DNA of 64,000 nt from NCBI GenBank assembly GCA_029204225.1, contig MU832662.1:1-64000 (forward strand). Reading direction: 5' to 3'. Within the stretch, counting starts at the first letter, position 1. Each line of letters opens with the position of its first letter. Shown piece by piece: positions 36,689 through 46,652 of the stretch. A model generated the notes under the pieces. It had not been told where the DNA came from. It saw nothing but the letters and a program-made list of their open reading frames with translations, and ran no database searches. Origin of the DNA: Diphasiastrum complanatum (Eukaryota > Streptophyta > Lycopodiopsida > Lycopodiales > Lycopodiaceae). The position numbers and the translations under genes are program-made.

Positions 36689-39600
36689 AACCATAAATCA
36701 TAAACCATAAAACCGAAGTTACTGAACTAAAACCACAAAGAACAATATTGAATCACGACAATGCTGTGAATAGGATCATCATAATATATAATATCGGGCC
36801 ACATGGCACCAAAAAGGGGTACAATGATGTTCCATGAACGTAATGAAAACTATATAACTAAGGCTCGTCAGAGTCATGGTAGGATAAATCATCCGAATCT
36901 GTGGACTGCAGATCCCATGGGTCCGCAAATGAATCGGAACTGGAGGGAGCCATATGTCGTGGTGTGGCCCTGGCTCTGCTGCGTGCCCTAGCTCTGGACC
37001 ACCCCCTCTCCCTGCCTCTACCTCTGCCTCTGCCTCTGCCTCTCTCCCCTCCTCTGGCCCCTATCTGGCTGCCCCCAGCCCTGTGTCTACTCCGTCGTGC
37101 CTGTGTGTCAGGTGGCCGTAACCCTACGCCCTGGGATGGCCCTACCCACTGTGATGATGCCTGGCCGACGACTGCCTGTGATGCTCCACTCCTGTCTACA
37201 AAAAGAGTACTCAGCCCCCCCTCCTAGAACCTCTAGGTCTCCCCCTAGGCCTACGTGCAGGAATGGCTGGCTCCTCCTCTGTCTCTGCATCAGGGTCCAC
37301 CAGCAGGTCAGCCAGGTCATCCCCCTGTGCCTCCGCCCACATCTCCTCGTCCTTCTCGGTATCTTTCTCAACCCACTCCTCCTCCTCCACATAGTCTGCC
37401 CCGAGCATCTCTCCACCCTCCGAGACCTCGTCATCTCCCTCCTCAGCCCTCTCCCTCTGCCTCTCTGTCGTCCTCTGCCGCCATAAAGCCCGTGCGTCAG
37501 CCTGTGCCTGTCTGTAGAGCTCTCTATGGATCTCATCATCCATCTCCTCCTGTGTGGGTGGTGCCCGAGGAGCAGCAGCTATCGAATCCACCAAGCAAGA
37601 GTTGGGGTATCGAATCCACCAAGCAAGAGTTGGGGTCCACCTGCAACCAAAAACAATACATTGTTGTTAGGCAGGTATTGTGCAACTCACTGCATATTTT
37701 GAAAGCAAATCAATTCATCAAAGCATACCAAGAAAAAAGGGGTGATGATGTGACTCACCTCGAGCATCTGACCCTCTCCTCGTGTGCGCCTCAGCATACG
37801 GCCGTTGGTGTTCACAAACACCAACCGCCTACACTGCTCGATGGACAACCTGTTCCTCTTCTGCGTGTGATACAAGGCCCAGGTGCTCCAATTCCGCTCA
37901 CAAGCTCTTGCAGAACAGTCCTGTGCAAGGACTCTCAGCCAATCGCCTCAGGTCACCTGTGCTGCGCCCGTGGATGCACCACCATGTAACGGGCCTCAGC
38001 TGATCCTCCCTCCGCCGACTCTGCTCTCCATCGAAAGGAAACTGGAAGCGCTCAAATGTGAGCAGCTGGCTTGCAATGTTGGCCAGCATCGGACCTATTG
38101 GCAAAAGGAAAAACATGGCACATGTAAGACCCCTCAAATTCAGACACTACCAATGAGTACAATACTGCAGTAACATTGCTACCAAATGATTTCTCACACG
38201 TACCTGGTCCGGGCCATACGCGCTCCGTGTACTCCACCCATCCCCGGTGCAGCTCCGGATCGTCGCTCTCTCGTGTAGAGCGCCCCAAGGGGTGTAACAT
38301 GTGGGCTACGACGTGGATGGGTCGGTGGAAGTAGTCCCATCTGGCCTCCCAGATGCGTGAGATCTCGCGCCTCCTGCAGCAGACAAATTACAACAATCAC
38401 TAAACCATAGCATAAAAGAAACGCATCAGACTCGAGTGAGAAACAACAAACTAGACACTGAAGAGTCATACCTATGCTCGCCCAAGGCTGACAACAGAAT
38501 CCCCTCGCCGATGCGCTCCATGAACTCGTAAATGAGACCGAGGGTGCACCCCTCACGGTCTACCAGACACAGCACTCTGTAAATGGGTAGTAGGATCCCA
38601 CTAATCTCCTTAGCAGCTCTCCAGAACTCGTCGCCGTACACAGTGGACTGGAAAAATGCCGAATGGGGGAGGTATGTAAAGTCTCGGAAGGCCATGCTGG
38701 AAACCATCCGCCGCAATGCATCCTTCACCACCACCAATCGCTCTAGCACCAAGAAGTAAAACGCAAAGCGTGTGGGTGCGGGCTTCTTCAGGTTTAGGGT
38801 GGAGAAGGTGCGGAACAGGGCCAACACACGCCTCTTCCTGGTGACAAAAGTGACCAAGCGCATGGCCGTAGAAGTGATCTGCAACACAAACACCCAGTAA
38901 AAAAGTTTAGACAGTAGTTGAGATGTGGTTAGCAGCATCGAAGGAAGAAAGCATAACAAATACACACACAGGTCATGGATGAGCAAGTCTATGCAATGTG
39001 CAGCACAGGGTGTCCACACAATGCTGGGGTGCTCCCTCATCATAATCTCGCCCATCTGCTTGCAGTTCGAGGCGTTGTCGGTGACAACCTGAACCATGTG
39101 CTCATCTCCGATGTCAGCAATAACATCTCTAATGACCTCCCATATGAAATCGGCTGTGATGGCGTCACCACCTCGAGTGGCATCCACGCCACGTAGGAAT
39201 ACTGTGCCAAGCGGGCAAGAAACCAAGACATTGATGACGGATCGCCGACGAATGTCGGTCCATCCATCGCTCAATATCGTGCATCCATACCTGCCGCAAA
39301 ACACCCATTAGCTACATGCAAAAATTACGGCACCAGTAAATCCTAAACACATGCAAAGAGATTACAAAGTCAAGTTACTTACTGCTGCCAAGCTGAGTGA
39401 ATGGAACTCAACTCCTGCGTGATGGTCTCCTCCTCCTGACGAAGCAACCTCCCTCGTAGTGCCTCTCGCCTGGGAGGTGTCCATGTAGCATCCACGGCCG
39501 CCATCTGTGCACAAAACTCCCTGAACACCCAAGTGTCAGCAACAGCAAAGGCAATGCCGCACTCGTAAAAGAACTGGCCACACAGTCGAGTGCAACGGGC

Positions 39601-42600
39601 CTACTGCTCTCTCTGCCAGCCGCATCGATCAAGGGTTTGCTGCCTGGGCCTAACCCCTCTCTGCTGTGTATATGGTGCTCGTGGTCTGGCATGCCCAACG
39701 GATGGCTGATCTGTGGGTGTGTCACTCTCTCTGGCAACATCTGCCGAAGCATGTGGTGCATCTGCTGTCGAGGAGGAGGGTCGAGAAGCACCCGCTGCTG
39801 CTGAACCAACATGCTCATCTGATAGTCCTGCTGCTGCTGCGGATGGAACTGAAGGTGCTGTACTGGGCCTTGCACCTGAACCATGCTCTGCCCGTGCTGT
39901 ACTGGGCCCTGCAGCTGTACCATGCTCTGCCCGTGATGTACTGGGCCCTGCACCTGTACCATGCCCAACCCATGATGTACTACGCCCTGCAGCTATACCA
40001 TGCCCTGCCCGTGATGTACTGGGCCCAATATCCATGGTAGGCCCTGCCTGTCTGCCTGTGAGCCCTCCTGCATGCCTACCTGTAGTTGCTCCTACTGCCT
40101 GTCCCTGTCTAGAACCCTGTGATGCAGTACCGGGCCCGTACATGGTAGACAACCTCTGCAGATCCTCATCAGAAATCCTGGGGCAATCAGATATGCCCAA
40201 TGTCTGCCCATCTGGCCCTCTGACCCGCAGCAAGTGAGCCCTAACCCTGGTGAGTGATCCCGTGAAGTGACCACCGCAATGCAAGCATCTCCATCTGCGG
40301 GTGCCTGAGCCATGGTGTGTGCCCACATCCCCGTCGGTAAGCTCAACCTCGGCCCAAAGGCCTCGGTCCCGCACTGGCATCGTATCAACACGACCCTAAA
40401 CCTGCAAACAACAAATAATCAGGCAAACGTTCAGTAGAAAAAAAAATACATTGCATTGAACAACATAACCGAGCTCAAATAGAGCTCAAAATACCAGAGC
40501 ATACATCAGAACGATTCCAGTTCACACATTATATCAAGTGCCAAAGAAGAACATGAGATTAGGGCGTGGGATAGAATAATTTCTGTATGAGGGATAACAG
40601 GCGACTGACTTTAGCGTCGGAGTCCGTGCAGGCATAAAGGAGTGCAGTGTGGGCCTAAACCGCGCCCCTAGCAGATGTTTGCACGATGGTCCACGCCTAA
40701 ACCCTAAAAAGTATGGAATCAGGGCATGAAAATTGAAATTTGTGATACGGACGTAGACGGGCGGAACGGAGGTCATAGGAGTCTGTGCAAGCATGTGGAA
40801 ATGCATTCTAGGCTCAGACATCACCTCACTCGGTTTCCAACAAGCCATTCTGTGGAAATGGCCAAAATACACAAGCATTTGGAATGTGGTGTTCAAATCT
40901 CGCTAGGCGTGTCTTGACGGCTGAAACTGATGCTGTAAAAATCACTGTGGGCGTGAAGAAAGGTGGTCTAGAGCCAAACTACGCTCGATTTGGTTGCCTA
41001 CAGCTCAATGTCAACAATTGCAAAAAATCAAGCCTACACTTACCAAATATCGAAATTTGGTCGTTTCGCTCTCCACGAAGCTCAGACCCACCCGGCACCG
41101 TGCACACCAACTCCGTATCGTCGAGTAGATGCCTGCCAAGTATTCATTTGCGAAGATTGGACGCCCACGGCTCTCAGAAAAGAGATTTGCCTCCTCCACT
41201 GCTGGCGCGGTTCTGTGCGCGAGGAGGAGGCCGAAAACCGGGTTTCTGGTTTTTTTTTTTTTTACGATTCTGTCCACGATTCGCTGCAGCGAATCGCGAT
41301 TCGAAGAATCGCGATTCCCAAATCGCGAAGCTGGCGAATCGCGATTCGCTGCAACTATGTTCTCAAGGTACAAAATAAGTTAACTTTTTGAACTTATCTT
41401 CAAAACTCAAACCAGAAAACAAAACAAGTTTTGCAAGTTTTTCGAGTTTCAACATAAAGTTTCAATTGTTTCATACATAAGGTATGATGTCCTCTCATGT
41501 ACTTTTCAAGTACAATAAAACAAAGAGGTAACAAGGAAACTTGAATCCCTCCTCTCCTGCCTCCTGCGTGCGCCTACAGACTGCGGCTGCTGTCCGCAGC
41601 TGCAGCAAAACCCAGTTGCTGTACGGACTGCGCGCTCGCAGGCGCAGGTGCCCGCAAATGTTTTTTTTTTGCAGAATTTTTTGCAAGAAAAAATTTTAGA
41701 ATGCAAAAAAAATTTCAACTTCCGACTCCCAAAACCAAGGCCAGAAAACAACCTCGGATTGAGACGAACCAAAAAGCAAAGTTGTTAACTCGAATCAACG
41801 AAGACAACTAAGCCTTTAAAAATCATCAACCAAAAGCTTAAACCAACCAAAAGCTTAGGTAAGAGCGATTGCACCTTATACACAATGATCGGTGGCTCTG
41901 ATACCAAATGTTAGAATCCCCATCGTCGTTCCATGCCTTACCCTCGACCCTCGCCTACTTACATCATGAGGTCTAGATTAGCGTCTTGACCTAACCACCA
42001 ATGGAAGAGCTCTTCCTTCTCCAGGAGAGAATGAATGACAAGCTCATGGAGATTCACCTCTATATACATAGTCTAGGTGGGGTTCATCTCTGACCATAGG
42101 AGTCACGCATGGGGACCAACGACACGCGGCAGTTGTGCACACTGACACGGGTCCATAACAACGAGTCACCGCGCGCCAATAAAACATTGACACGTGGCAC
42201 CCAAAAGACCTATAGCTCCAGATTAACGTTTCGTCCCATAACTGAGACCGTCACCTCAAGTTTCCTTTTGCGTGCCCTTATGGGTACGTCACAGCAGCAA
42301 CAGCTGAATGAGAGGGAGTGGGGAGCGTGAGCTGCTCCTCCTTATAGCGTGCGGCATAGGAGCCCTGCCAATAGATGGCAGCGGTTCTCCACTAGAGTTC
42401 AACATTTTCCATGGCGCAGAAGATGGCGCCATAGGGAGAGAGAGAGAGAGCACTTCTCTCTATTTGATACTAAACATAACACATTCTTTTTCTTGTGACA
42501 TTTAATGAGTATTTTACAAGTCTTCTTGAATATGGAAGAAAACATTTCAGAATACATTATCTTCTCTTCGGCAGAATATTCATATAGAATAGTTCAATAG

Positions 42601-43900
42601 ATTACATGAAAAAGTTGTCCAAATTGTTTTGAATGTGCCCACATATCTTGTAAAGTGGATCAAGAGACATTCTGTAACAAAAAGTTATCGATCTGGGCCT
42701 TTGCAGTTCGACTGGTGTCTTTGCAAAGATTGAAAGTGCTGAATCACTGAAAAACTTGGAAGAAATTCTTCAGGTATCTGATGGAGTTATGGTAGCCAGG
42801 GGAGACCTTGGTGCACAAATTCCTCTTGAACAGGTTCCTTCTGTACAACATAAGGTAGTGCATCTGTGCAGACAGTTGAACAAGCCTGTCATAGTTGCTT
42901 CTCAACTTTTGGAGTCAATGATCGAATATCCAACACCAACAAGAGCTGAGGTACTACATAATGCATGCAGTAATAGTCCAGTAGAGAGTATCTGAAGGAT
43001 AACAGATTTATCATTTCCGGATGTGAATTGTCCCCACTAAGTGGTTTGGTGAGCCTTTCCTTATCACATGCAGGTTGCAGATGTTTCAGAAGCAGTAAGA
43101 CAGCGTGCAGATGCTTTGATGCTCTCAGGGGAGTCAGCGATGGGATTATTTCCAGAAAAAGCTCTTAGTGTACTTCGAACTGTTAGCTTGAGAATTGAAC
43201 TTCGGTTACGTGAGGAGAAGTATTATGAATCACTCCAATTGCCAACACTATCCACAATACTCTCGGAACGAATCTCAGAGGAAATATGCGCGTCAGCAGC
43301 ACAGATGGGTATATACTTAAACCTTCACGTATTGCCCCAGGGTGGATTGAAAAAAGTTAGGCCCCTCGCTTTTGATTAATTCTCTCTTCAGAGCAAAGCA
43401 CTTTATCTGATGTTGGGTCTTCCACATTTGAGTTCAAGAGACAGACAGCAATTAAAGCGTGAATTCTACCTACTTAATAATCTTAACGAATTTGATACAT
43501 TGATCTTGAACATCTTTCCCTAGACTGGTTTCAGATCTTTGCAAACAATGACATGATGGTTTCTTTGCTTTCAGCTAATAAACTTGGAGCAGATGCAATC
43601 TTTGTATATACAAGAAGAGGCTACATGGCTTCTCTTCTTTCTCGAAATCGTCCAGATTGCCCTATTTTTGCATTCACACATTCCGCAAGTGTAAGGCGCC
43701 GTTTAAATCTTCATTGGGGAGTAATTCCGTTCAGATTGGATTTTGCTGATGAGATGGAGAGCAACCTTTGTCAGACATTTTCTCTGCTGAAAGCTCGAGG
43801 GATGATCAGATCTGGTGAGCTGATTATTGCGGTATCCGATATAACCCCTGAAAATCAGACTGACATTTTGCAATCCATCCAAGTTAGGAAAATACCTTGA
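24755..43900 (+). CDS. PKP4: Pyruvate kinase, plastidial PKP4-like, 7 exons
   Basis: Predicted exons are 24,755-25,480, 26,069-26,159, 28,585-28,778, 29,327-29,448, 42,707-42,950, 43,074-43,308 and 43,575-43,900. All have GT-AG introns and the joined frame is 645 codons without a stop. The enzyme would transfer phosphate from phosphoenolpyruvate to ADP. The first about 155 residues are Ser- and basic-rich, which fits a plastid transit peptide plus extension. The kinase core starts at '[10 protein letters not shown]' (160-169). Conserved: Arg188, Asn190, Asp222-Thr223, Lys385-Ile-Glu387 (KIE), 'MVARGDLG' (406-413, with Asp411), '[14 protein letters not shown]' and '[10 protein letters not shown]'. 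Differences from classical kinases: 'NMCH' for NFSH, 'DTEGSEIH' for DTKGPEIR, and 'ASQLL' for ATQML (Thr to Ser443). From memory, Arabidopsis At3g49160 (PKP4) shares these changes, so they look family-specific. Intron 4 is 13.3 kb and full of transposons. Confidence 0.92.
26160..28584 (+). other. Pyruvate kinase intron 2
   Basis: A 2.4-kb intron with donor GTAAGAG and acceptor TCTGATGCAG. It is T-rich on the coding strand as plant introns are. I found no coding frame with family features, no terminal repeats and no RNA gene. Intron 1 (25,481-26,068) has a (CT)n tract at 25,500-25,522 just after its GTTCTT donor; introns 3 (28,779-29,326), 5 (42,951-43,073) and 6 (43,309-43,574) are short and plain. 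Confidence 0.6.
31120..32013 (+). CDS. Two spliced exon-like blocks, possible alternative 3' end of the kinase
   Basis: Block A (31,120-31,283) follows TATAAAG and ends AAAAG|GTATTTT. Block B (31,808-32,013) follows TTATTAATAG and ends in TGA. Spliced, they give about 122 residues: '[19 protein letters not shown]', '[19 protein letters not shown]', '[15 protein letters not shown]', '[19 protein letters not shown]', ending '[13 protein letters not shown]'. The reading has good codon composition, no stops and consistent phases (2, then 1). Block A also accepts kinase exon 4 in phase (AAC AG|T ATT). I do not recognise the protein. It could be the 3' end of a captured or nested gene whose 5' part is lost, or a true alternative terminal pair of exons producing a kinase cut before its catalytic Lys. 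Confidence 0.5.
32014..33555. other. Unassigned intronic sequence
   Basis: No supported gene. At about 33,093 a TGTAAGATCCCCCTC word resembles the start of a plant LTR. A Pro/Ser/His-rich plus frame at 33,169-33,585 has no domain I recognise and runs into the left LTR of the gypsy element; I leave it uncalled. Confidence 0.4.
34125..34658 (-). pseudogene. gypsy reverse transcriptase, N-terminal part
   Basis: The frame runs '[20 protein letters not shown]', '[12 protein letters not shown]', '[20 protein letters not shown]', '[19 protein letters not shown]', '[20 protein letters not shown]' and '[11 protein letters not shown]'. This is the standard opening of gypsy RT, including the first catalytic Asp ([10 protein letters not shown]). 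After a TAG at about 34,123 the downstream sequence reads '[20 protein letters not shown]' and ends near 'YLGKFVI', just before the YVDD/FIDD loop, which is missing. Motif order is normal. Confidence 0.85.
34963..35349 (-). CDS. gypsy gag N-terminal region
   Basis: An ATG-started minus-strand frame of 128 codons lies downstream of the leader on the element's strand. It has a Pro/Ser-rich start ([20 protein letters not shown]), a Gln-rich helix and then '[20 protein letters not shown]', '[20 protein letters not shown]' and '[12 protein letters not shown]', resembling the start of a plant retrotransposon gag domain. The frame ends early, so the gag is truncated relative to the usual several hundred residues. 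Confidence 0.65.
   Translation of the reverse strand: MDPAMPSGEGPSSPPPPHDIDTNQLVQALNLLQNQILDMQAKHVAAEQEWRSSTHSRSASVYPMFNPEFFSGKKKDRLPDVVLSWLDRWDSHVSMHDAPDSTKIASTLTFLRGKALRRLPHQVITCMW
36900..40380 (-). pseudogene. hAT transposase gene, multi-exon, inactivated
   Basis: Exons inferred on the minus strand: 40,380-39,383, 39,290-38,971, 38,878-38,472, about 38,372-38,205, about 38,098-37,760 and 37,640 downward. Exon 1 has a BED-like zinc finger ([20 protein letters not shown]), a repeat-rich Gly/Ala/Ser/Thr/Pro linker and '[20 protein letters not shown]'. Exon 2 is the DUF659-type core ('[19 protein letters not shown]', '[13 protein letters not shown]', '[20 protein letters not shown]'). Exon 3 contains '[20 protein letters not shown]' and '[14 protein letters not shown]'. 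Near the end is the dimerisation motif '[20 protein letters not shown]', then an acidic C-terminus with '[14 protein letters not shown]'. Defects: a TAG at about 39,601, a frameshift near 37,935 and a 28-bp duplication at 37,581-37,636. Confidence 0.85.
37581..37636. repeat. 28-bp tandem duplication inside the hAT transposase
   Basis: ATCGAATCCACCAAGCAAGA plus GTTGGGGT is present twice, head to tail, without mismatch. Because 28 is not a multiple of three, it shifts the reading frame of the last transposase exon. Confidence 0.9.
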
Positions 43901-46470
43901 CACGTATGGTAAACCTTTTGTTTGTCAAGTTTGAGGAACAATTTTACAACTGTTCTGGACTGCCTGCCCAAGAGGTGCATTTTTTACTTTGAGCCTGCAT
44001 GTTTTATTGGGTCATGTCAGTGTGAACTATACGCTCGCTGTCAAAAGAGAAATTCTTGAGATAGTTTTCTAATCTTAAGGTCGGTGCAAGAATAACAATC
44101 AAGTTGCTTGTCTGCTTAGACCTGAGAGATATTCTAAACTTGTTTTAGGCAGTCAGTTTAATTGCTTTCCTACAACACATGACTTATAGAAAGTTTTTGG
44201 ATTATGATAGGCAAGAGATGGACCGTACATCAGTCTCTTGTTGTGATACTTTACTGAAGATCTTGTAAATTTTGTAACCCAAATTCTGAAGAACAAAGTC
44301 TATAATAATCACGGCACTTAGAACAACACAAACCTATAAGATTTTTCCTTGAGCATCTAGGAAAAAAAAGTTCTGGCATTATACCTGAGAGAATGCTAAA
44401 CTACTGGAAATCGCTTGAAGTATGGTCTATATTAATCAGATTGAATGATAAAACCGTGGGATATAAATGTTCGTTTCTATCAAAAATGGTATTATTAATG
44501 GATTCTGTCTTTGAGAATTGACACAATTAAACCAGAATAGATGCTCTCTTGCTCCACTCAAGACTGCTCTGTAGTTACGGAGGTAAAACTTAGGCCTCCT
44601 AAAGAGCATTTATGCACCTGATGGCAACAAGCTATAAAAAATCAAGCGAATCTCACCAATGCTTCCCATGTATAAAGTGAGATTTCTGTGTGGATTCTTT
44701 CTTTTGTACGTTTCAGCTCTCTTTGTACTCTCAGTCTCTTGCACTCAAATGATTTGGGACCTAATCACTTTTCAAGCTGACTTGTGCTAAGATACAGCCA
44801 CTATAATTGCAAAAGCACTGCATATATTTACAGGTTTTCGACTCTTATACCTCTTGTTAGTACATATAGAAGGTAGGTGTATATATTCCAATCAAACGGA
44901 ACAAGTAAATCATTGCTTAGCAACACTGTCAGGGAGAAGGCTGCCTTACAAATAAGAAGTGATTCGTCTTCTATCCCACCACATATTGAAAAGTATTTCT
45001 TCAATGGTCTTAACATTTTCTTCAGTAATCAGATTAATGAATTTCGTTTTGGGCACTGCTAATCTGTGAATTGGGTTTTAAATGCTTACCAGTTTGCCGT
45101 CTAAACTGTTTTTAAAGAACAAAACCATCACCTCTATGCCAAAGAAAGTCTACAAAACTCACTGCCAGGTTTGTCTAGCAAACTCTTGGGATTCTTTTGC
45201 TACAATGCTGGAGTCTTATGAAGTAATTTGTTGGATAAATCATTATAATGAGTCCTGAACGTATCCTTCCAATTTGATAAGAGGTCTTCAAGGAAACAAA
45301 TAAGGACTGAACGTAGTGTGCCTGGTATCTTATTTGTTTCCTTTGTATCCACCTTAAACTAGAACTGCTAGTACGATCAGAAAAACATGAGAGATTAGAA
45401 AGTGTTTTTCAGAGCTTATTGTGTAGTAAAATTGATGTTTCTTTGGTTTCGAAACTAATTCTTAGTGTCTAAGAGAAATAAATAGACATGTACCTCTTTA
45501 ATATTATTTAATTTATCCATTTGTAGTACTTATTCGAGTCCAGCCATAACTTAAGTACAAGAAAAGAAGTCTTCACCAACATCACCACTTATCCGAGGAC
45601 ATGTCTTCAAAATTATGCATGCAATGTAAATTATGCTCTACATTGCAAGGATATGTGCAAACTTGGGGAAGTAAACTAAAAACTAGTAGTTTAAGGAAGT
45701 TCCATAAAGTTTTCATACGTGCAGAAAATTTATGCACAAAGCACAAAATATTAAGTTGGGATGAAGCTTGCTGAGTGTGACAAAATGCTAGGAGTATTGA
45801 TATAGATAGCTTTGTGGGTAATGCAAATGTTTTGAAGTAGATAATCAGAGACATCTAACAATGTGATTTTGGCAATCTACTACAAGCATGTTGATGATAA
45901 GCATTGTAGATGATTCTCAAACCAACATGTGTAGCTAATAACCAAGTTTTTGTTGCATTGGTTCTAGAATCAATAAAGACAAAGCTTGTCTTTTGGTATG
46001 TTTGTAGTTTAGTGTTCCATTTTCTTTCGTAATGCAACGAGTTGTGGACCCATGCACTAGCCCACCATAACACATTTGGCAATTAACCAACATATTCTTT
46101 TTGCATATCAAAGTTTTTTATGTGTGTTTTGGTCCATCAATATAAAAATATGAAGACTTTTGGAAGGGCATTGTCGCTTGCTATGAGTTCTTTGCTCATT
46201 ATTTTCACTTTTCCATATTTCACCTTGTTGTCATGTTGGATTTCTATCTTCGATAAAAATTGATAGTAATGAGGATCAGTTGTAAATACATGTATATAAA
46301 TTTTTTCTTAAAAGTTGCAATTTTAAATGCAAGTTAGAATAGTCAAAAAAACATTAAAGTATGCACAGTTGTCGAATGAAATTCGAAGAATGTTCCAATA
46401 TTCAAGATAATGGTAAAGTCTAGTACAAATCATGACATACATGAGAGAATCAATAATAGTTTAATAAGGA
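43901..46470. other. Region downstream of the kinase, no gene seen
   Basis: The 3' UTR must start here, but no clear AATAAA lies within the first 300 bp. The rest is AT-rich. Minus-strand frames at 45,582-46,082 have no recognisable features, and I see no terminal repeats or tandem arrays. Confidence 0.45.
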
Positions 46471-46478
46471 TATTGCTT

Positions 46479-46600
46479 CATCTGCTCGACATATTTAACC
46501 AATGGGGTTGGCTTAGTTGGTTAGCTTGACATCCAAAGTTTCTTTGGTCTTAGGTTCGAGCCTCCCCTTGGAAACCAAGAAGCATCTGCTCGACTTATTT
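46479..46600 (+). mobile_element. Small tRNA-derived retroposon (SINE-like) with target duplication
   Basis: GGGGTTGGCTTAGTTGGTTAG (46,504-46,524) contains a good pol III A box and GGTTCGAGCC (46,553-46,562) a perfect B box, 64 bp from the first G to CCTCCCC. The body lies within 46,497-46,582. It is flanked by an 18-bp direct repeat, CATCTGCTCGAC(A/T)TATTT, at 46,479-46,496 and 46,583-46,600 with one mismatch, as left by LINE-type retroposition. The acceptor and anticodon stems pair poorly, so it is not a working tRNA gene. Confidence 0.75.
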
Positions 46601-46652
46601 GAAAGATTGGGGACACTGCTCCTTTGAATATTTTGAACTTAGATTCATTGGA

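Larger units (their letters stand above)
36278..41359 (-). mobile_element. Complete hAT DNA transposon, 5,082 bp
   Basis: Terminal inverted repeats start CATAGTTGCAGCG at both ends (36,278 and, inverted, 41,359). A perfect 8-bp target duplication TTCTCAAG flanks the element (36,270-36,277 and 41,360-41,367), the hAT hallmark. The right end has three copies of the palindrome GAATCGCGATTC (41,291-41,302, 41,306-41,317, 41,336-41,347), likely transposase-binding subterminal sites. The transposase gene runs on the minus strand. The element inserted into the leader of the gypsy element, so it is the younger of the two. Confidence 0.96.
33560..42230 (-). mobile_element. Ty3/gypsy element in kinase intron 4, interrupted by hAT
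   Basis: LTR copies lie at about 33,560-33,880 and 41,909-42,225. They share long blocks, for example ACGACACGCGGCAGTTGTGC and AATAAAACATTGACACGTGG. On the minus strand the right copy is the 5' LTR. It is followed by the primer site TGGTATCAGAGC (41,895-41,906), a leader (split by the hAT), gag (35,349-34,963), a protease-like piece and RT (34,658 down to about 33,960), where coding stops before the YVDD-type loop and joins the 3' LTR. Integrase and most of RT are therefore deleted. The left LTR lacks its outer end and has a short triplication of a GATGACAAGCTCATGGAGAT-type unit (33,640-33,705). I saw no target duplication. Confidence 0.8.
29449..42706 (+). other. Pyruvate kinase intron 4 (13.26 kb, transposon-filled)
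   Basis: The donor AACAG|GTTAAG and acceptor TTTGCAG|TTCG join exon 4 to exon 5 in phase 2, restoring '[14 protein letters not shown]', which continues the kinase alignment. From left to right the intron contains plain intronic sequence with an imperfect CT tract (29,580-29,625), two exon-like coding blocks (31,120-32,013), unassigned DNA (32,014-33,555) and a minus-strand gypsy element with a nested hAT (about 33,560-42,230). The remaining 480 bp lead to exon 5. Confidence 0.85.

Noticed and set aside
36901-40240. Plus-strand open frames inside the hAT element (for example 37,255-37,989 and 39,713-40,237)
   Set aside because: They are antisense to the GC-rich transposase exons, whose motifs are clear on the minus strand.
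40534-41391. Frames at the right end of the hAT element, on both strands
   Set aside because: Mutually overlapping frames without motifs; the region is the hAT leader and subterminal repeat zone.
46504-46570. A functional tRNA gene
   Set aside because: A and B boxes are good, but the region is only about 64 bp, the acceptor stem mispairs and no proper anticodon arm forms; the flanking 18-bp duplication points to a retroposon.
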